A DNA stretch of 64,000 nt. Origin: Lunularia cruciata (taxonomy: Eukaryota; Streptophyta; Marchantiopsida; Lunulariales; Lunulariaceae). Location of the stretch: NCBI GenBank assembly GCA_948567375.1, contig OX419759.1, positions 47,221,493 to 47,285,492 of the forward strand, written 5' to 3'. Positions 1-12,120 of this stretch are shown piece after piece (position 1 is the stretch's first letter; each line of letters begins with the position of its first letter). The notes under the pieces were generated by a model that saw nothing but the letters and a program-made list of their open reading frames with translations, did no database searches and was not told where the DNA came from. The position numbers and the translations under genes were made by a program.

Positions 1-10
1 TATGACACCT

Positions 11-194
11 CGGTCTCCAAGACTTAAGCACTCTCACACGTTCAAGTTATTTCTCACGGTCAAGACAACCATCAATATATAGGGTATGAAATTAATCATG
101 ACAATCCAGACTCCAAGGCTCAAGCACTCTCACATGCTCTAGTAATTTCTAGTGCTAAGGATGATCATGAATTGCAAGGTATGAAATTAATCAG
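11..194. repeat. Tandem duplication, unit about 99 bp
   Basis: Two adjacent diverged copies both begin with a ctccaag...cactctcaca block and both end with ggtatgaaattaatca. No coding potential or known family was recognised. The unit lies just upstream of the first non-LTR element copy and may be part of another decayed repeat. Confidence 0.6.
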
Positions 195-755
195 TGTGAT
201 GAAGTTCTCACTCTCCGATGTCACTCGGCAGCACACGGTAATAGATTGGAACCATGTGCTACAACTATCAACCATGTTCAAACTACACTTTGGGAGAGGA
301 GAGGAGAGATGTGAGAAGAAAGATACATATGTTATGAGGGCTCTCTAGCATATAGCACTCAAGTGAATAGTTGATTCTATTCATTTTTCAATTTCAATTC
401 CATTGGTACCTAGATTGAAGACTATGGAGAATTGAGTGGAAAGTTACGAGGATTTTTAGGTTTTTTAAGGTTTAGAGTGATCCATACACATTGAGAGTGA
501 TAGGTCAGGAATTTTAATTTCTAATCTCTTGGTTTTTATGATTAAGTTCTATGGGAGTTTGAAAATTAGTTAGTTGTTTAGTTAGTTTGAAAATTTTGGA
601 GATGGGATTTGAAAGTTATGAGAGTTTGTAGATTTTAGGGTTTGGAGACATTGTATTTTCTTATGTGAGTTGGGATATGAGAGGTTGTGGTTTTGCAGGT
701 ATATTGATATATAGAGGAGCACATCATGTGTTACTATTGTTATTCTTGTGCTAGC

Positions 756-1130
756 CATGGCTACACCTCCCCATGTGGGGCCGCCTAGAGCGGCTTGAGA
801 TACACCATACTCGATGTGTCATTGACGCTTTACCTTGCAAGGGGTAAAGACCCATGTGGGAAGGATGCACAAGGACTATGATTGGACCACTTGGGATGCC
901 CACGTGAAGCAAGCAACCACATCAATAGTAGTGACACTCGGGATTATGCATGCTTCTTTTATCCATTTGTTGATTAGTCTAGGGATCCTGATCGAGTCAT
1001 GGGAGTGGTTAGCTTCTCATGTAGGTTGCATTTTGGGGTTATTTGAGACTAGTTTTCCATATCCACATCTATTCTATAGGCTACTCCGCACACTCCATGA
1101 TGAGGCTAGATAGGCTTTTCACCTACCACT
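756..1130 (+). pseudogene. N-terminal part of non-LTR element protein (copy 1)
   Basis: A start codon at 756 opens a frame reading MATPPHVGPP that stops after about 13 codons. The reading continues in another frame as LQGVKTHVGRMHKDYDWTTWD. In copy 2 the same stretch is open from 13202 and includes VCHRRF followed by H-x4-H, resembling a worn C2H2 zinc finger of the kind found at the N-terminus of R2-like proteins. Its likely role is DNA or RNA binding during target-primed reverse transcription. It is frameshifted and non-functional here. Confidence 0.55.
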
Positions 1131-1330
1131 TTATTGTTTGGCACGTGATCCCTTGGATGAGTTAGCATGGTTCATATTCCTCTTACTCCCTTGATGATGT
1201 CTTTGTTATGCTAGAGAGGGACGTGCGGGGCATAGAGAGGTAGTTGCTAGATTTTTTTCAATTTTGACTGGGGGATTGGGCGGCCCTTCAAGAGGAGTAT
1301 GCTAGGGCTACATACTTTAGGAGACAAGTT

Positions 1331-3024
1331 TTGCCACAAGATACTACAGAGTCCACTCAATTAAGATGGTGTAAGACATTGGGTCAAGAAGGAGAGTTTA
1401 TTATAGCAGCACGAGCACTACATCCTTTGTCTATGGCTAGTCATATTGATGAAACTATCTCCTCCCTACGCTCACTACATCATGTGATAGTAGAGGGACT
1501 ACCACTAGAGGTCTTAAATTATCAGCCGGAGCAGCCCTTATGTCTTGATAGGTCACTTTTTGCACAAGCATTGTGTACTATCCCTCGCCTTCCCTCAAGA
1601 GGCTTGTCAAAGATGGTTTATGAGCACCTTAGATATTGTTTTCAGTCAAATGATCCTTCTAGTGGTTTTACCAAGTTGTTTCAGGTGGCTACAACAATAA
1701 CAAGAAGAGACATTCCTATGTTTGTTAGTCGGGTGTTAGGTGCTAGTCAACTTCTTGTGATGGAGAAGGACATGGGGGGCATTAGACTGATTGTTATTGT
1801 AGATATCTTTTTGCCTTGGTCAGTTGTACCATTGTCCTTCAACATCATTCTCACTTTCAACAGCACCTCAGTCCACATCAATTTTGATAGCTACACCTGG
1901 AGGACATAAAGTTATATCTCTAGGCATTAGAGCACTCCTAGATATCCATCCAGAGTGGGTAGTCCTACATGTGGATGTTGAGAATGCTTTTAATAGCGTC
2001 TCACATCCATCCATCTTTAGAGAGCTTAGGGAGGCTGGTGGATCCTTGGCAAGTCTTATTCCTTTTGTGCAGTCTTTTTATGGCTCTCATGCTTCCCTTT
2101 ACTACCAACATGGTTGTTCACAATAAGGAGTCAACGATTGGTACACATCAGGGAGATCCTTTAAGGGGACCCTTATTTGCCATGGCTCACTTTAGAGCTC
2201 TCCTATCTACTACTTTGGCCATGCCAGGTTGTGTATTTCCCTCCTTGGCAGATGATACACACATCGTGGGCTACGTAGATCAAATTAGGCAAGCCTTTGA
2301 CCACTTGACTACCGAGATACATCTAGTTGGCTTGAGAGTGAAGGTGTCAAATTGCAAGGCATGTTCCCCTTTAAGTATCCCTTCCCACCTTGAGCTTCCA
2401 AAGGGGTGTATTACATCTATAGATAGACTATGTGTTCTTGGAGTGTCGGTGGGATATGAGGATTTTGTCACATGCTTCTTAGACAATGCCCTTGTAGAGG
2501 ATGTTCTCCATGTGGATGACCTTCCATTACTAGGAGATCCACATGTGGCATTTGGTATACTCTCCTTGAGTATCGCATGTCAATCGACGTACCTCATATG
2601 CACAATTCCACCCTCCTCGTCCTCCCTATCAAGTTTGAGAGCCTTTGATAGGAGGATTACAGGAGTCTTTGGTGATATTATTAAACCAATGACTTTTGAG
2701 TGTGTGAAAGGGGATTTGGCACTTAGACAAATGGCTTTGCCAATCTTGTGTGGAGGGGTTGGCTTGCTATCTATGGAGGAGACGGCACCTATAACATTTT
2801 TGGGTAGTTGGGCTCTCTCACATTCCTCTCGTTTTGTGGTTGTTGATAGGCCGGTTTTGGAGACTTATGTAGTAGAGGTGGAGGAGAGATCCTATTCTCT
2901 CCAAATGTTACTGCGGAAAACAAGAGATATTCTTTCCCCACAGACACGAGAGGACTTTCCATCTTTTGCTTCACTATCATCAGATTGGACTAGAGGTTTA
3001 TGGTCTTCCTTGATGGAGCGCTAG
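1331..3024 (+). pseudogene. Reverse transcriptase domain, non-LTR element copy 1
   Basis: This is a decayed reverse transcriptase, spread over frames starting near 1331, 1824 and 1969. Visible RT blocks are GGIR (near 1778), motif A VDVENAFNSVS (about 1972-2004), motif B QGDPLRGPLFAMAHF (about 2149-2193) and motif C SLADDTHIVG (about 2242-2271). The catalytic aspartates of motifs A and C are present, but at least two frameshifts separate the blocks. Downstream of motif C the thumb-like region runs open to the stop at 3022. The enzyme would have copied element RNA onto a nicked target. Copy 2 has the same domain with different breaks, so both were inactivated independently. Confidence 0.8.
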
Positions 3025-3183
3025 TGTGAGCATACAATACATTCTCTCTTAGTTGACTCCTCCATTCCTCAAGCTACTAGAGCCTGTCTTCGCTCTTGCT
3101 CCGGCAACGATGTAGGCTCTTGGATCCTAGTTCAACCATACATTAGGGCGTTCCAACTCACACCAGCTACTTTCTCTACAGCA

Positions 3184-3890
3184 ATGAGGTTTCGCCTAGG
3201 TTTGGTTCACCCATCTGCATCTTCATTACTCACTTGTGAGTGTGGTTCTACACTAGATGCAGCATTGGTCCATATGACATGGTGCCCTTTTGGAGGACAG
3301 AGGATAGCTATCCATGATGCTATTAGGGACATAGTGTTTGATATGGCACGAGAGAGTGGATACTTGGCTTGGAGGCAACGTTCATATGCTTTGTAGATGA
3401 CTTATGTCAGGGCAGATTTATACTTGGTCCAAGATGATCAGGTGATAGTAGTGGATGTCATTGTTACGTACCCTACGTGGGATACAATTTCGGAGGGAGT
3501 GATTACCCATCCCCTTGGATGGGCATCGAGTGCAACAATAGGTCGCAAGGTCTCCAAGTATAGGGGCATGCAGCGAGATCACCACTTTGTCTCTCTAGCC
3601 TTGGAGCGATGGACACAGCGTTGGACACATTTGTCAGGGAGTGCGCAAGAGCTTATCATGTTAAGCACCAAGGGGTATCACTTTCACTTTCATACTTTGT
3701 AGCATATTTTAAGCAGCATGTGTCCATTGTTCTCCAGAAGACAATGGCTGGTGCAATCCATAAGAGAGCAATCACACTAGGCGATACATCTTCGGATGCT
3801 CCAATTGTTTGTAGACCATATGACTTGCATAGCTTTGATATCTTAGGTGAAGTAAGGCACATTTCTCATATAGACTTTATTGGGGCCTAA
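3184..3890 (+). pseudogene. C-terminal zinc knuckle and endonuclease-like region, copy 1
   Basis: The frame 3184-3396 carries a C-x-C...H-x4-C cluster (CECGSTLDAALVHMTWC), a CCHC-type motif expected between RT and endonuclease in R2-like proteins. After a TAG at 3394-3396 the same frame continues with RADLYLVQDDQVIVVDVIV, where conserved acidic residues before a VDVxVT strand look like a restriction-like endonuclease core. At the aligned place copy 2 has CAG, so the stop is a private mutation. A frameshift follows, and the last part (3609-3890) is read in another frame to the stop at 3888. The endonuclease assignment is an inference from order and motif, not an alignment. Confidence 0.6.
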
Positions 3891-4087
3891 CCCCGTTTTA
3901 CCTTTTTCGTCTCTCCCTTGTACTGCTTGATTGGGTCTTCCCATACTACGCGCTCGCCTTTTTCCCTCTGTTGGGACTTACCTCCCTTTTACCTTTATCA
4001 TCTCTCCCATGGGGTCTTCCTTAGTTTTCTCTGCGCGATTGCCTGTGTACTTGGGTTCAAATCCATTTGCCGCAATAGTCATCCTGC

Positions 4088-4206
4088 ACGTCTGCAGGAA
4101 TGGGCGACTTCTTCCGGGTTGTGCTCACCTTCGTTGGGCACCAGAGATTAACCCCTGCAGGAATGGGCGACTTCTTCCGGTTGTGCTCACCATCGTTGGG
4201 CGCCAT
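4088..4206. repeat. Tandem repeat, unit about 50-60 bp, two copies
   Basis: Two copies of a block containing gcaggaatgggcgacttctt and ttgtgctcacc lie head to tail, differing at a few positions. The region 4021-4087 just before contains an extra copy of the non-LTR element's 3' tail motif. Nothing coding was recognised. Confidence 0.75.
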
Positions 4207-4345
4207 ACATAACCTCGTTTCGCCAGGAGTCCGGTGGTTACTGTATATTCTTTTCCGGTCCTCTAATTATACCCTTTTTTCAGAAAATCTTCAGACCGCA
4301 CTTTGTACCGTGGTTTTCTTGCTACGAGATGAGTTTTCATGATAG

Positions 4346-5147
4346 AAAAAATTGGATTTGTTACACATGATACGGGATGGTTCAAGATACTTTGACCTCG
4401 AATTCCTTATTGTTGTTATTTTGCTCAGTGCGGACATCAATACACATTTAATGCCATAACATACGACCAACTACAGAGTCCTACGTTTGTAGTCTGGGGT
4501 GGCCAATTTTCATCTTAGGCAATTCAAGTGCACGGGTATAAGCGAAGGGAGAAAAGGGAGGTATATTCTAACTTTCCTTAGGAGCTTTTCACTTTAGCAT
4601 CATCAACACAAGTCCTTAGAACGCAAGATAGTAGTTCGCCATCAGGCCCATATTTTACTTCCGTCGCATCACGTATGAAACTGCCCACAAGTTCTGCAAA
4701 GATGGGCTCCAGGCTCGGTGACAAGGGCAGAGAAAGGCCCAGTCATAGTTCCACAAAGATAAAGACCTTGGCAGTTAGCTTGTGTATCAGTTCCAACATC
4801 TAGAGATACCTAACCCGCTAGAATGAACCCCTAGGAAGGAAATCCGATGCACAACCTTGACATATTTCGTCAAGCAATACAGTTCAAATTGGCTGGATAG
4901 TTCTCACAGAACCCGACCAAGATTCTTTCGGTGTTCTTACAGTGTTTGCGAGACTGATATACTAGTAGACAGTTCCAGTTCGGAGGATCCACTAACTACA
5001 TAAATACAGCACACCAAACGTGGACGTCCAATTAAACTTTCCCCAGTCAACAAGATCCTTCGTTGAAGATGCCCAGTGCAACCCGTGCTGTCTGATATAT
5101 TCGTCATCCTGCCTCCAAAAACAAGGCAGAAAAAGAGCTCTCCAAAA
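4346..5147. other. Non-coding; probably 3' UTR and downstream flank of the RS2Z gene
   Basis: There is no convincing reading frame on either strand. The part next to 5148 follows the RS2Z stop codon on the minus strand and should include its 3' UTR. I could not place a poly-A site with confidence. Confidence 0.4.
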
Positions 5148-7604
5148 TTAGTCCGCTGAGGGACTACGACTGGGCTCATCCCTTTGTGGAGGTGAATCCT
5201 TCATCATGGGGCTATGGTTGTCTGCATCAGGTTCAGGGCTCAAATCCTTCCTCGGCACGGGGCTGAGATCTCTTGGACTGGGGCTCCGACTAGGTCCTCT
5301 CCGGTTGGGTTGAGGACTGCGACTGATGCTTCTCCCGTTACCAACTGGGCTGCGCACAGGACTGCGAGACCGGCTTCGGCTTTCCTTGCGTGGAGGAAGA
5401 CCTGCAGACAAACTCCGGCTCCGACTGCGGGTGATTCGTCTGCCACGAGATTCCTCCTTGACAGGACTCCTGCTTGTCTTTCTGGGACTGGGACAAAGTA
5501 AAACTTCAATCAGCGCCAAAACTTTTAAGGTCTAGGAATCAGTTTCCACTCAATTGCAATATAGGGAAATAAGGAATATCACTCTAAACCCCCTTTCGCA
5601 ATAACCTTACACGACGCAACCTGGGTAAAAACTTCACCTGTAACTACGGCTTCTGCTGTAGCTTCGGCTGCGACTTCTTCCACGACGAGGAGACCTCGAA
5701 CGAGATCGATCAACTGGTGATCGGGAACGGGATGGTCGACTGCGCTCATACCTGCTGGCAAGGCACGATATGTCAAGGATGCAATTCGATGTTCAGTTCC
5801 ACCTCGTATCGTTATATAATTCGTAAGTAAATGGAAGTAGGACCTGGCTTTTAATCATTATGTGGTTTACTAATTCGATCAAAATAGACAATCGATGGAA
5901 TCTTGAAATCTCGAATGTTGACCTGTTGAATGGTCGAGGGCTGTTTCGGCAGTTGCGCTCTATATGTCCACGCTGTCCACAACGATAGCATTTGTCGCGC
6001 CAATCTCCAGCCTTGCAATCTCGGGCCCAATGGCCATCATTGCCGCAGTTGTAACACCGACCAGTGCCAGGAGGGGGACCCCTGCCAAGATATTCTCGGG
6101 CGCCACCTGGTCCCCGAGGTCCCTGTACAAGCCAATCGGAGGAACTGCTACATCAGAGACTATGACGGTTTGACCAAGATGATCAAAACCGTTCTCAAAG
6201 TCATATTAAAACTCGCAGCAGGAAGTACAACTTGTTTGTGGGAGCCGGTTCATGAATAGAATTCTACCTTCTACACTAAATATATCCATCAAAGTAGTCC
6301 CCTGTTGTCTCACAACGACAGCGGAATAAATTTTGCAGCTACACGTTAAGACGTCCAAGGCCATGCAAAATTTGAAACAAAATTCACCTACATGCAGCGA
6401 AGTAGTACATTCTATAACATTTCAAAGAAAGGTGTAGAGGAGGAGAGAAGCAAAGGTCAGAGCATGACCAGTGATGAGGAGATGGCGAAGTCCCTCACCC
6501 GTCTAGCAAACTCCACAACCAGACGGCTACCTTCGAAGTCTTTACCATTGAGATAGCGAATAGCTTCATCCGCATCTCGGGGGTCACTAAATTCCTGCGG
6601 ATGACAACGCGTATGGGTTGAAAGAGTGGACCTACTTTAATCTAGAAACGGTACCGTTCAACGAGACTCAGCTGGACATCTCCAGTCCACGGTTCTGTGC
6701 AACTGAATCTCTTGCCCAAATCAAGGACAGTAACACTCAGACAACCTGATGGCATTTACAAAGAGGGGCAAAAGGAAAGGAATACACACAACGAAGGCGA
6801 AGTCGTGCTTCAAATCCACGTCTCGGACTCTGCGAAAAGTCGTGCCAAAAAAGAGCAGCGCACCACGTCAAGGCACGGCACGATACACCGGGAGTCAGTT
6901 GAATCAAACACCATTTCCACCCTCGCCATTCCATGTATGTACGTATGAACAATCATACATACAGATGCACGCCTAGATACGCCAGTCTCCCAAATCCCTC
7001 GCGAGCAAGGGCCACCATGCCACCAAGGCCACCCTCTCACCACAGACCTCCTGGCCGGCGAGAACCCACCAACCTTCAACAACATCATGCGAGTTAACGC
7101 TTAGCCCCGTAACTCTCATCTGCCTTCGCCCTTAAAAATCAAAGTGGCAGGCCCTCTGCATTCAGTTGTTGTTCTGAAATAATTTTCAGAACTGAATGAC
7201 CCAATAGAGGTGTCGTGATGGCTGCGCGCCTCGCCCTCTGGCTGCTGTTTCCCTCAAAATCTGAGGGAAAATTATGGCTGTCGGAGGAAGTCCGAACACT
7301 TTGCACAGGTGGTGGCTTCAGGCAATGCACTAGGTTTAAGTTGTTGGAGGTGCGGGCAAGCTTTGTAAGCTCTCGCCGGGTACACTGTGTTCACAGATAG
7401 AGATCTGGGTATCGAGGAAACCTATGTTACTCCCACCCAGCGACTCCTTACTGCAGGAACTGTGAGGATTTTATGATCATGTGCAATGCCATACCTTCCA
7501 TACTTGCTGAAGAGGTCTTCTAGGTCGCGACTCCGAGTCCTGCTAGAGAGCCGACCCACGTAAAGGCGGGTCTGGCCTCCGCCTCGATCTTCATATCGGG
7601 GCAT
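5148..7604 (-). CDS. RS2Z: RS2Z-type serine/arginine-rich splicing factor
   Basis: This is a plant-specific SR protein that binds pre-mRNA and recruits spliceosome components in the nucleus. Minus-strand exons: 7604-7495, 6829-6790, 6594-6499, 6122-5923, 5751-5638, 5481-5148. Their lengths sum to 894 nt (297 aa plus stop), every junction keeps phase, and all introns start GT and end AG. Residues 1-82 form one RRM with RNP2 LYVGRL and RNP1 DFAFVEF. About residues 95-143 carry two CCHC knuckles ([14 protein letters not shown] and [14 protein letters not shown]). The rest is a serine/arginine dipeptide domain ending in an SP-rich acidic tail (SPSAD). This order (RRM, two knuckles, RS, SP tail) and the length fit RS2Z32/33-type proteins. 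The longest intron (6830-7494) splits the RRM, as in plant SR genes that autoregulate by alternative splicing. Confidence 0.93.
7159..7270. other. Paired hairpins inside RS2Z intron 1
   Basis: Two strong inverted repeats sit in the longest RS2Z intron. The first has 9-bp arms at 7171-7179 and 7184-7192 with a 4-base loop, extended by 6-bp arms at 7159-7164 and 7193-7198. The second has 9-bp arms at 7248-7256 and 7262-7270 with a 5-base loop. Their place in the RRM intron suggests a role in regulated splicing, which is inference. Confidence 0.5.
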
Positions 7605-7810
7605 TACGCCTGAAAGGGGTTCGACGCAGACAAAAAATTGGAAGGATGTAAGCGTGTGGACGTATGAAAGATAAAGAACTTGAATATCCCTTCCAGATAC
7701 GATGTTTAAACTAATTGCCACGACAAAAACAAGCCAATACCTGGTCTCTCAGCAAATTTTCGGCTTGCGTAAGATCCCGGATCAACCTCTCGTCGCTTCC
7801 ACTATCTGTG
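7605..7810 (-). other. Probable 5' UTR exon(s) of the RS2Z gene
   Basis: Upstream of the ATG (7604-7602) a pyrimidine-rich acceptor ends CAG at about 7610. A donor CAG/GTATTGG lies at about 7741-7740, and a possible acceptor ending CACAG lies near 7808. This suggests at least one intron in the 5' leader. No transcript evidence is available here. Confidence 0.4.
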
Positions 7811-8545
7811 CAATACAATATGGTTAGGCGTAAGAAGGATCGAACGACGAAAGGGCGAATGTTACAACACTGAGGAATTAACCTGCTTAACTGCTTAATT
7901 CTTTAAAGCCATGCAAATAATCAACTATGCTGAAGAACTAACAACCTGCGCGACTAATTTTCATCATTGACACATTGGAAATCGCTGAAAATCTAGTATT
8001 AAGGTTGTTTCTTGCAGTTCATCTCGACCTTAAAATTCGCAGTGTAACATTCCACTCTATTACAGCTAGAACCCCACGAATACAATTACAGAGGCACCCA
8101 CCGGGTCAGTGCGACAAGTGCGAACATATTCAAGGCCATCTCTCTGCGCTTTCACGGACGAAAGCACTATGGGGGCTAACAGGGCAGGTTCAACGTTTCA
8201 AAGTGCAAACACGAGAAGATGGGCAGAACCTGTGGATATGAAACTCTTAAACTATTTGCAAAAAGTAAATTTATTTCGCATGTGTCAACTCTAGGTTGGA
8301 GGTCACGTGGAACAACGCCAAATTGCGTCAGACTGACTACCTCGCGGTCTCCATCTAGTGCATATATAGACTTCCAACGACAGGTCTCGGCAAGGGATGG
8401 ATTGCCATTGGGTGCAGAAGTAGCAACGAAATCAGAAAATGGATACCAGTTCCAGACTACTATGGAACATCAGACAAGACTTATAAAGCCTCTTGAGAAG
8501 TGCATTGATTGCAGCCCGAAGCTCTTTACCCGCGTTCTGGAGTGC
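7811..8545. other. No gene recognised
   Basis: The open frames here are short, show no motifs, and lack splice-compatible partners. The stretch probably belongs to the RS2Z upstream region or a 5' UTR intron. Confidence 0.35.
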
Positions 8546-8559
8546 ATGTTACTTGCAAA

Positions 8560-9625
8560 CCAATGTACCATAGGATATAGGCAGATGAGAGCAGAGCCGT
8601 TCTAGGAACGAGTGATCCAGAACTCATAGAATGCATATGATCGGTAACCAAGATGTACTTTGAGCACAATGCTAGAAAAGTGATAAATCCATAAAGTAGA
8701 ATGCATCGAATGTAACCTGAAGCAAAGGCATAATTGCAACAAACTGAGAACAACATATATCTAAAGGACTAGTAAACAACTTGAAATCGATTCAAACGAA
8801 TTCGAGATTTAAAGCATTATGTGATTGACCACGAGTAAGCAGTGCATGAACGATGAAAGTTAAACTGTAGGCTGGAGTCGGGTAGGAACACTGGAGACAC
8901 TGAACGTTGAACCATGAAGCAGGCAAAGAGCGAGGGAAAAATAATAGGGAGGGAGTTAGCTGGGGAAGGGAGGAGTGGAACAATGCTGAAGCTTAGTGGA
9001 TGGTGCTGCTGAGGAGACATATCGAAGTGTAAGAGTGTAACGAGAGCGCAGCGAAAGAGGACCGGATATACAGGTATACAAGAACAGATGCCGTTCTGGG
9101 AATGGGTTATCCAGAACTCATGAGGTGCAAATGATCGATAAGCAAGACGTACATAATTGATAATGCTAGAATAGTGAGAAATCCATAAGGTAGAATGCAT
9201 CCAATGTAACTTGAAGCAAAGGCATAATTGAAACAAATTGAGAATAACATATGGCTAACAGACTAGTAAACCACCATGAAATCGAGAAGTCTATGCAAAC
9301 AACTGCGAGAAATAGGTAACGCTACGTAAAAGACTGCCAGTAAGCAGTGCGTAAACGATAAAAATAAAAAACATGGGCTGGAGTCGGGTAGGAACACTGT
9401 ATACACAAGAGGTCCCATGAATCAGGCAAAGAGCGAAGGCAAAATAATAGGGAGGAAATTAGCTGGGGAATGGAGGAGTGGAACAATGCGAGAGGTATAG
9501 GATGGTGTGGCTGCAGAAACCTGTCGAAGTGTAACAGGGTAACAAGAGCGAAGCGAAAAAGGACAGGATATAAAGTACATCACAACAAGCGCTATGGACG
9601 CTTGAGTCCTGAGACGCTAAACAGC
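8560..9625. repeat. Tandem duplication, unit about 500 bp
   Basis: Unit 1 (about 8560-9066) and unit 2 (about 9070-9565) share long blocks in the same order, for example aaatccataa, gaagcaaaggcataattg, ggctggagtcgggtaggaac and agctgggga, with scattered substitutions and small indels. A third partial copy near 10225-10300 shares the block with gcttgagtcctgaga that follows unit 2 (about 9595-9620). No protein or RNA family is recognised. Confidence 0.7.
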
Positions 9626-10800
9626 AAAGGGGAAGCAGAAGGCGGCCAAAGTAAACCTTCACGAAAACACCTGCGACTTCATCAGTGCCTCACGCAGTGC
9701 CGAAGTAGCTGAGCCATTGTCAGTACCCCCCATACCGAGTTTCGGCTCGAAAACTCATGAGTGCCAAGGCAAACTCGGTTGCTCCCCTAAAGTGCCGCTC
9801 AAAAGGAGTGGGAATGTCCAAAAGAACAGAAGTGGAAGTGTGGAAAGCAAGGGCAAGCAAAAGTGCGGGCAGATACGTCAGCACTGGAGTCTTAGCCGCA
9901 TTATGAGGATCAGTCCAGAAAGAAAAGAATCCACATGAGTAAGATGAGGGAAGAAATCGAGACATACCAGATGGATCCCTGAAATCACAAACATTCATTA
10001 GAAGAGAGAAAGCCCAGGACACAACAATGAGGAAGAGTCAAGCAGAGGCTCGCTAGTGATACGAGAGTGGAGCAAGAAAACTTCAACGCTGCACGGGAGG
10101 GGATGAGTCAACTGAAGCGGGAAAAGCAGAGGTGAAGTGAATGAAGGTGAAGATGAAGTATACAGTATGTATAGGTATACAGAAGTCAAGAAGGACTCCC
10201 AGACAACAGTACGGTACACAGGCTTCCGAGGACCGGATATATATTATATCGCAAAAAGCGCTACGGAAGCTTGAGTCCTGAGACACTAAGTGTATCATAG
10301 GATATGTGAGTATAGAGGTCATTCGCCATAGGTCGACGTCCAAGGTTCACCTAACAAACTTTTTACTGGATTTGAGCATACTGCGAGTTCAGATGGTGTA
10401 AGTGAGAATGCCTTTGGTTCAGTCACTGTCGTAAGTGGTATGACCCAACGCATGGCTCGTTACATGTAAATCTCAAACTAGCTGTGCATTCTAGGTTAAG
10501 ATGACACAATCCGTGCCAGAGACGTTCCGCCCAGTTACTGAAAACCAAGGAGGCGGCTACCACGCCATACTGAAAAATATTGGAGTACGTACTGCAGTGA
10601 AGTTCAGCTATCCGATAACGTCCACCTTCAATAAAGGAAGTGGAGAAAAAAATTTCAAGCCGAAAGATGTATACGTCATCCCTGCGGCAGATGATGCAAT
10701 GAGACATAACACTATAAGCAGATGTTAAGTGAACAACAAATTCGTGAACCGTTCCTCACCCGACCGGAGACCACACTCGGCGTCCTTTCTCTACCCTGCG
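9626..10800. other. No gene recognised; partial third copy of the 8.6-9.6 kb repeat
   Basis: Apart from the partial repeat near 10225-10330, I see neither a supported coding region nor a structural RNA. The 75-aa plus-strand frame at 10501-10728 has no recognisable motif and is probably chance. Confidence 0.35.
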
Positions 10801-10806
10801 GCACTT

Positions 10807-11046
10807 TTTAGCGCTCGTTGCAAACTAAATATAAAAATGAAAACAATCGCGTGCTAAGAGGAATTTCCGAGGTTCGGCTGCTCAGGGGCAAGGGCAACTA
10901 TGCCTTACTATCGGTGTTAGGCAAATTCTAGCGCTCATTGTAAACCGAGTATGATGTTTGAAACAATCGCGTGCTAAGGAAATTTCCGAGGTTCGACTAT
11001 TCAAGGGGCAAGAGCAAGGGTATCTATGCCTGACTGTCGGTGTTAG
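10807..11046. repeat. Tandem duplication, unit about 120 bp
   Basis: Two neighbouring units share tagcgctc, gaaacaatcgcgtgctaag, aatttccgaggttcg and tatgcctna(c)t, the second ending in ggtgttagag where the first ends in ggtgttaggc. Divergence is modest. The function is unknown. Confidence 0.75.
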
Positions 11047-12120
11047 AGAAAGGGTATACAGACGAACTACAAGAAAACAGTCGTTCAAAGAATTGCTTGC
11101 CAGAGATTTAGGATAATCCGTGTGTAACGGAAAGGGGTATGTTCATAGGTTGTCATACCTGACAGTGAGTCAGGTAGAGCTAAACCTTTTCCCCATTCAC
11201 TCAGTAAAGTAGGGTTAAGAACACAAATCTCCAGCAAGAGTACGGAGGCTATGATGCGTCAGACGCGAGCGCACTTCCTACTGAGGCTTGCTTCAACTAC
11301 ACTTTCCGTAGCAACTGTATGAAATCGTGAATTTCACTTCCCTGGCTCAACACTCTGATGGACAAAGAAAAATAACCAATCTTGAGAACAGACACAATCC
11401 GCATGCATGAGTAACAAACGTGGCCAACTGGTAGGGATGGTGAGAGCGCAGACGAGGTGATTGGCGGCAGCTTCGGAGTTAAAACAGATGGGTGAACTGA
11501 TCACGCGATGTGTAGTAAGGACGTTGCGCAAGACAGACCTAAACGGAGTTACTGTATTTGGCAAGAGCAGGAAACGAATGATCTCTTCGTGTAGAAGAAA
11601 AGGATAGATAACTCTACGCATGACACGGGGAAAGAGTCCAAGTCCACTGCTGACAAAAGGTCAGTAGAAAACAATGGCATCAAAAATCCTTAAACGATCT
11701 GGTCTTCACACAAACACTGCATCTAACGAGCATACACAGATCCCAGCCTGCCTGACATTCAACAACCCAACAATTATGCTACCTTGGAGGGCATCCTCAA
11801 TTACATACAGGAGAAGACTCCACCGGTCATGAATCGCAACCCTCGACCGTACAACGGCCCGAAACTCATTGCTATTAGTTCCGGACAGGAGGCGTCTTGA
11901 CTAACATACTGCTCCGCTCGGTTTTTCTTCATGCTTTCCCAACCTTACTCCAAAACTTAACAACCAGCCCGTCGTTCAACAATCACAACATTCTCCCACG
12001 ACACAAAACACACATGGAGGCATCAAATTGTGAAACATACCTTTCCCGACTCCAGGTGCAAGCTATCCCGTGCAGATTCAATGAGACTCAGCCTTCAGGT
12101 CTGTAGAATTTGTCGATGAT
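11047..12120. other. No gene recognised
   Basis: No motif-bearing frame, RNA gene or repeat family was identified on either strand. Base composition resembles the neighbouring host DNA more than the AT-rich retroelement blocks. Confidence 0.35.

Larger units (their letters stand above)
300..4020 (+). mobile_element. Non-LTR retroelement, R2/NeSL-like, copy 1 (decayed)
   Basis: This is a plus-strand non-LTR retrotransposon relic. It has a leader (about 300-755), an N-terminal region, a reverse transcriptase and a C-terminal zinc-binding plus endonuclease-like region, broken by several frameshifts and stops. It matches copy 2 (about 12785-15601 and 23403-24200) along its whole length, including the leader and the 3' tail, which defines its extent. 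No poly-A tail is clear. The 3' end carries two diverged copies of a short tail containing ctctccc and gggtcttcc. The single-ORF order (RT, then CCHC, then endonuclease) points to the R2/NeSL/CRE group rather than APE-type LINEs; that assignment is inference. Confidence 0.75.

Noticed and set aside
4048-4075. tRNA-like B-box (gggttcaaatcc)
   Set aside because: The surrounding arms do not pair into a T stem, and no A box or cloverleaf lies upstream; it looks like chance or an old repeat tail.
9470-9712. 80-codon frame rich in Lys/Arg and its neighbours up to 9938
   Set aside because: It falls in the tandem duplicated unit, is not preserved in the other unit, and has no recognisable domain.
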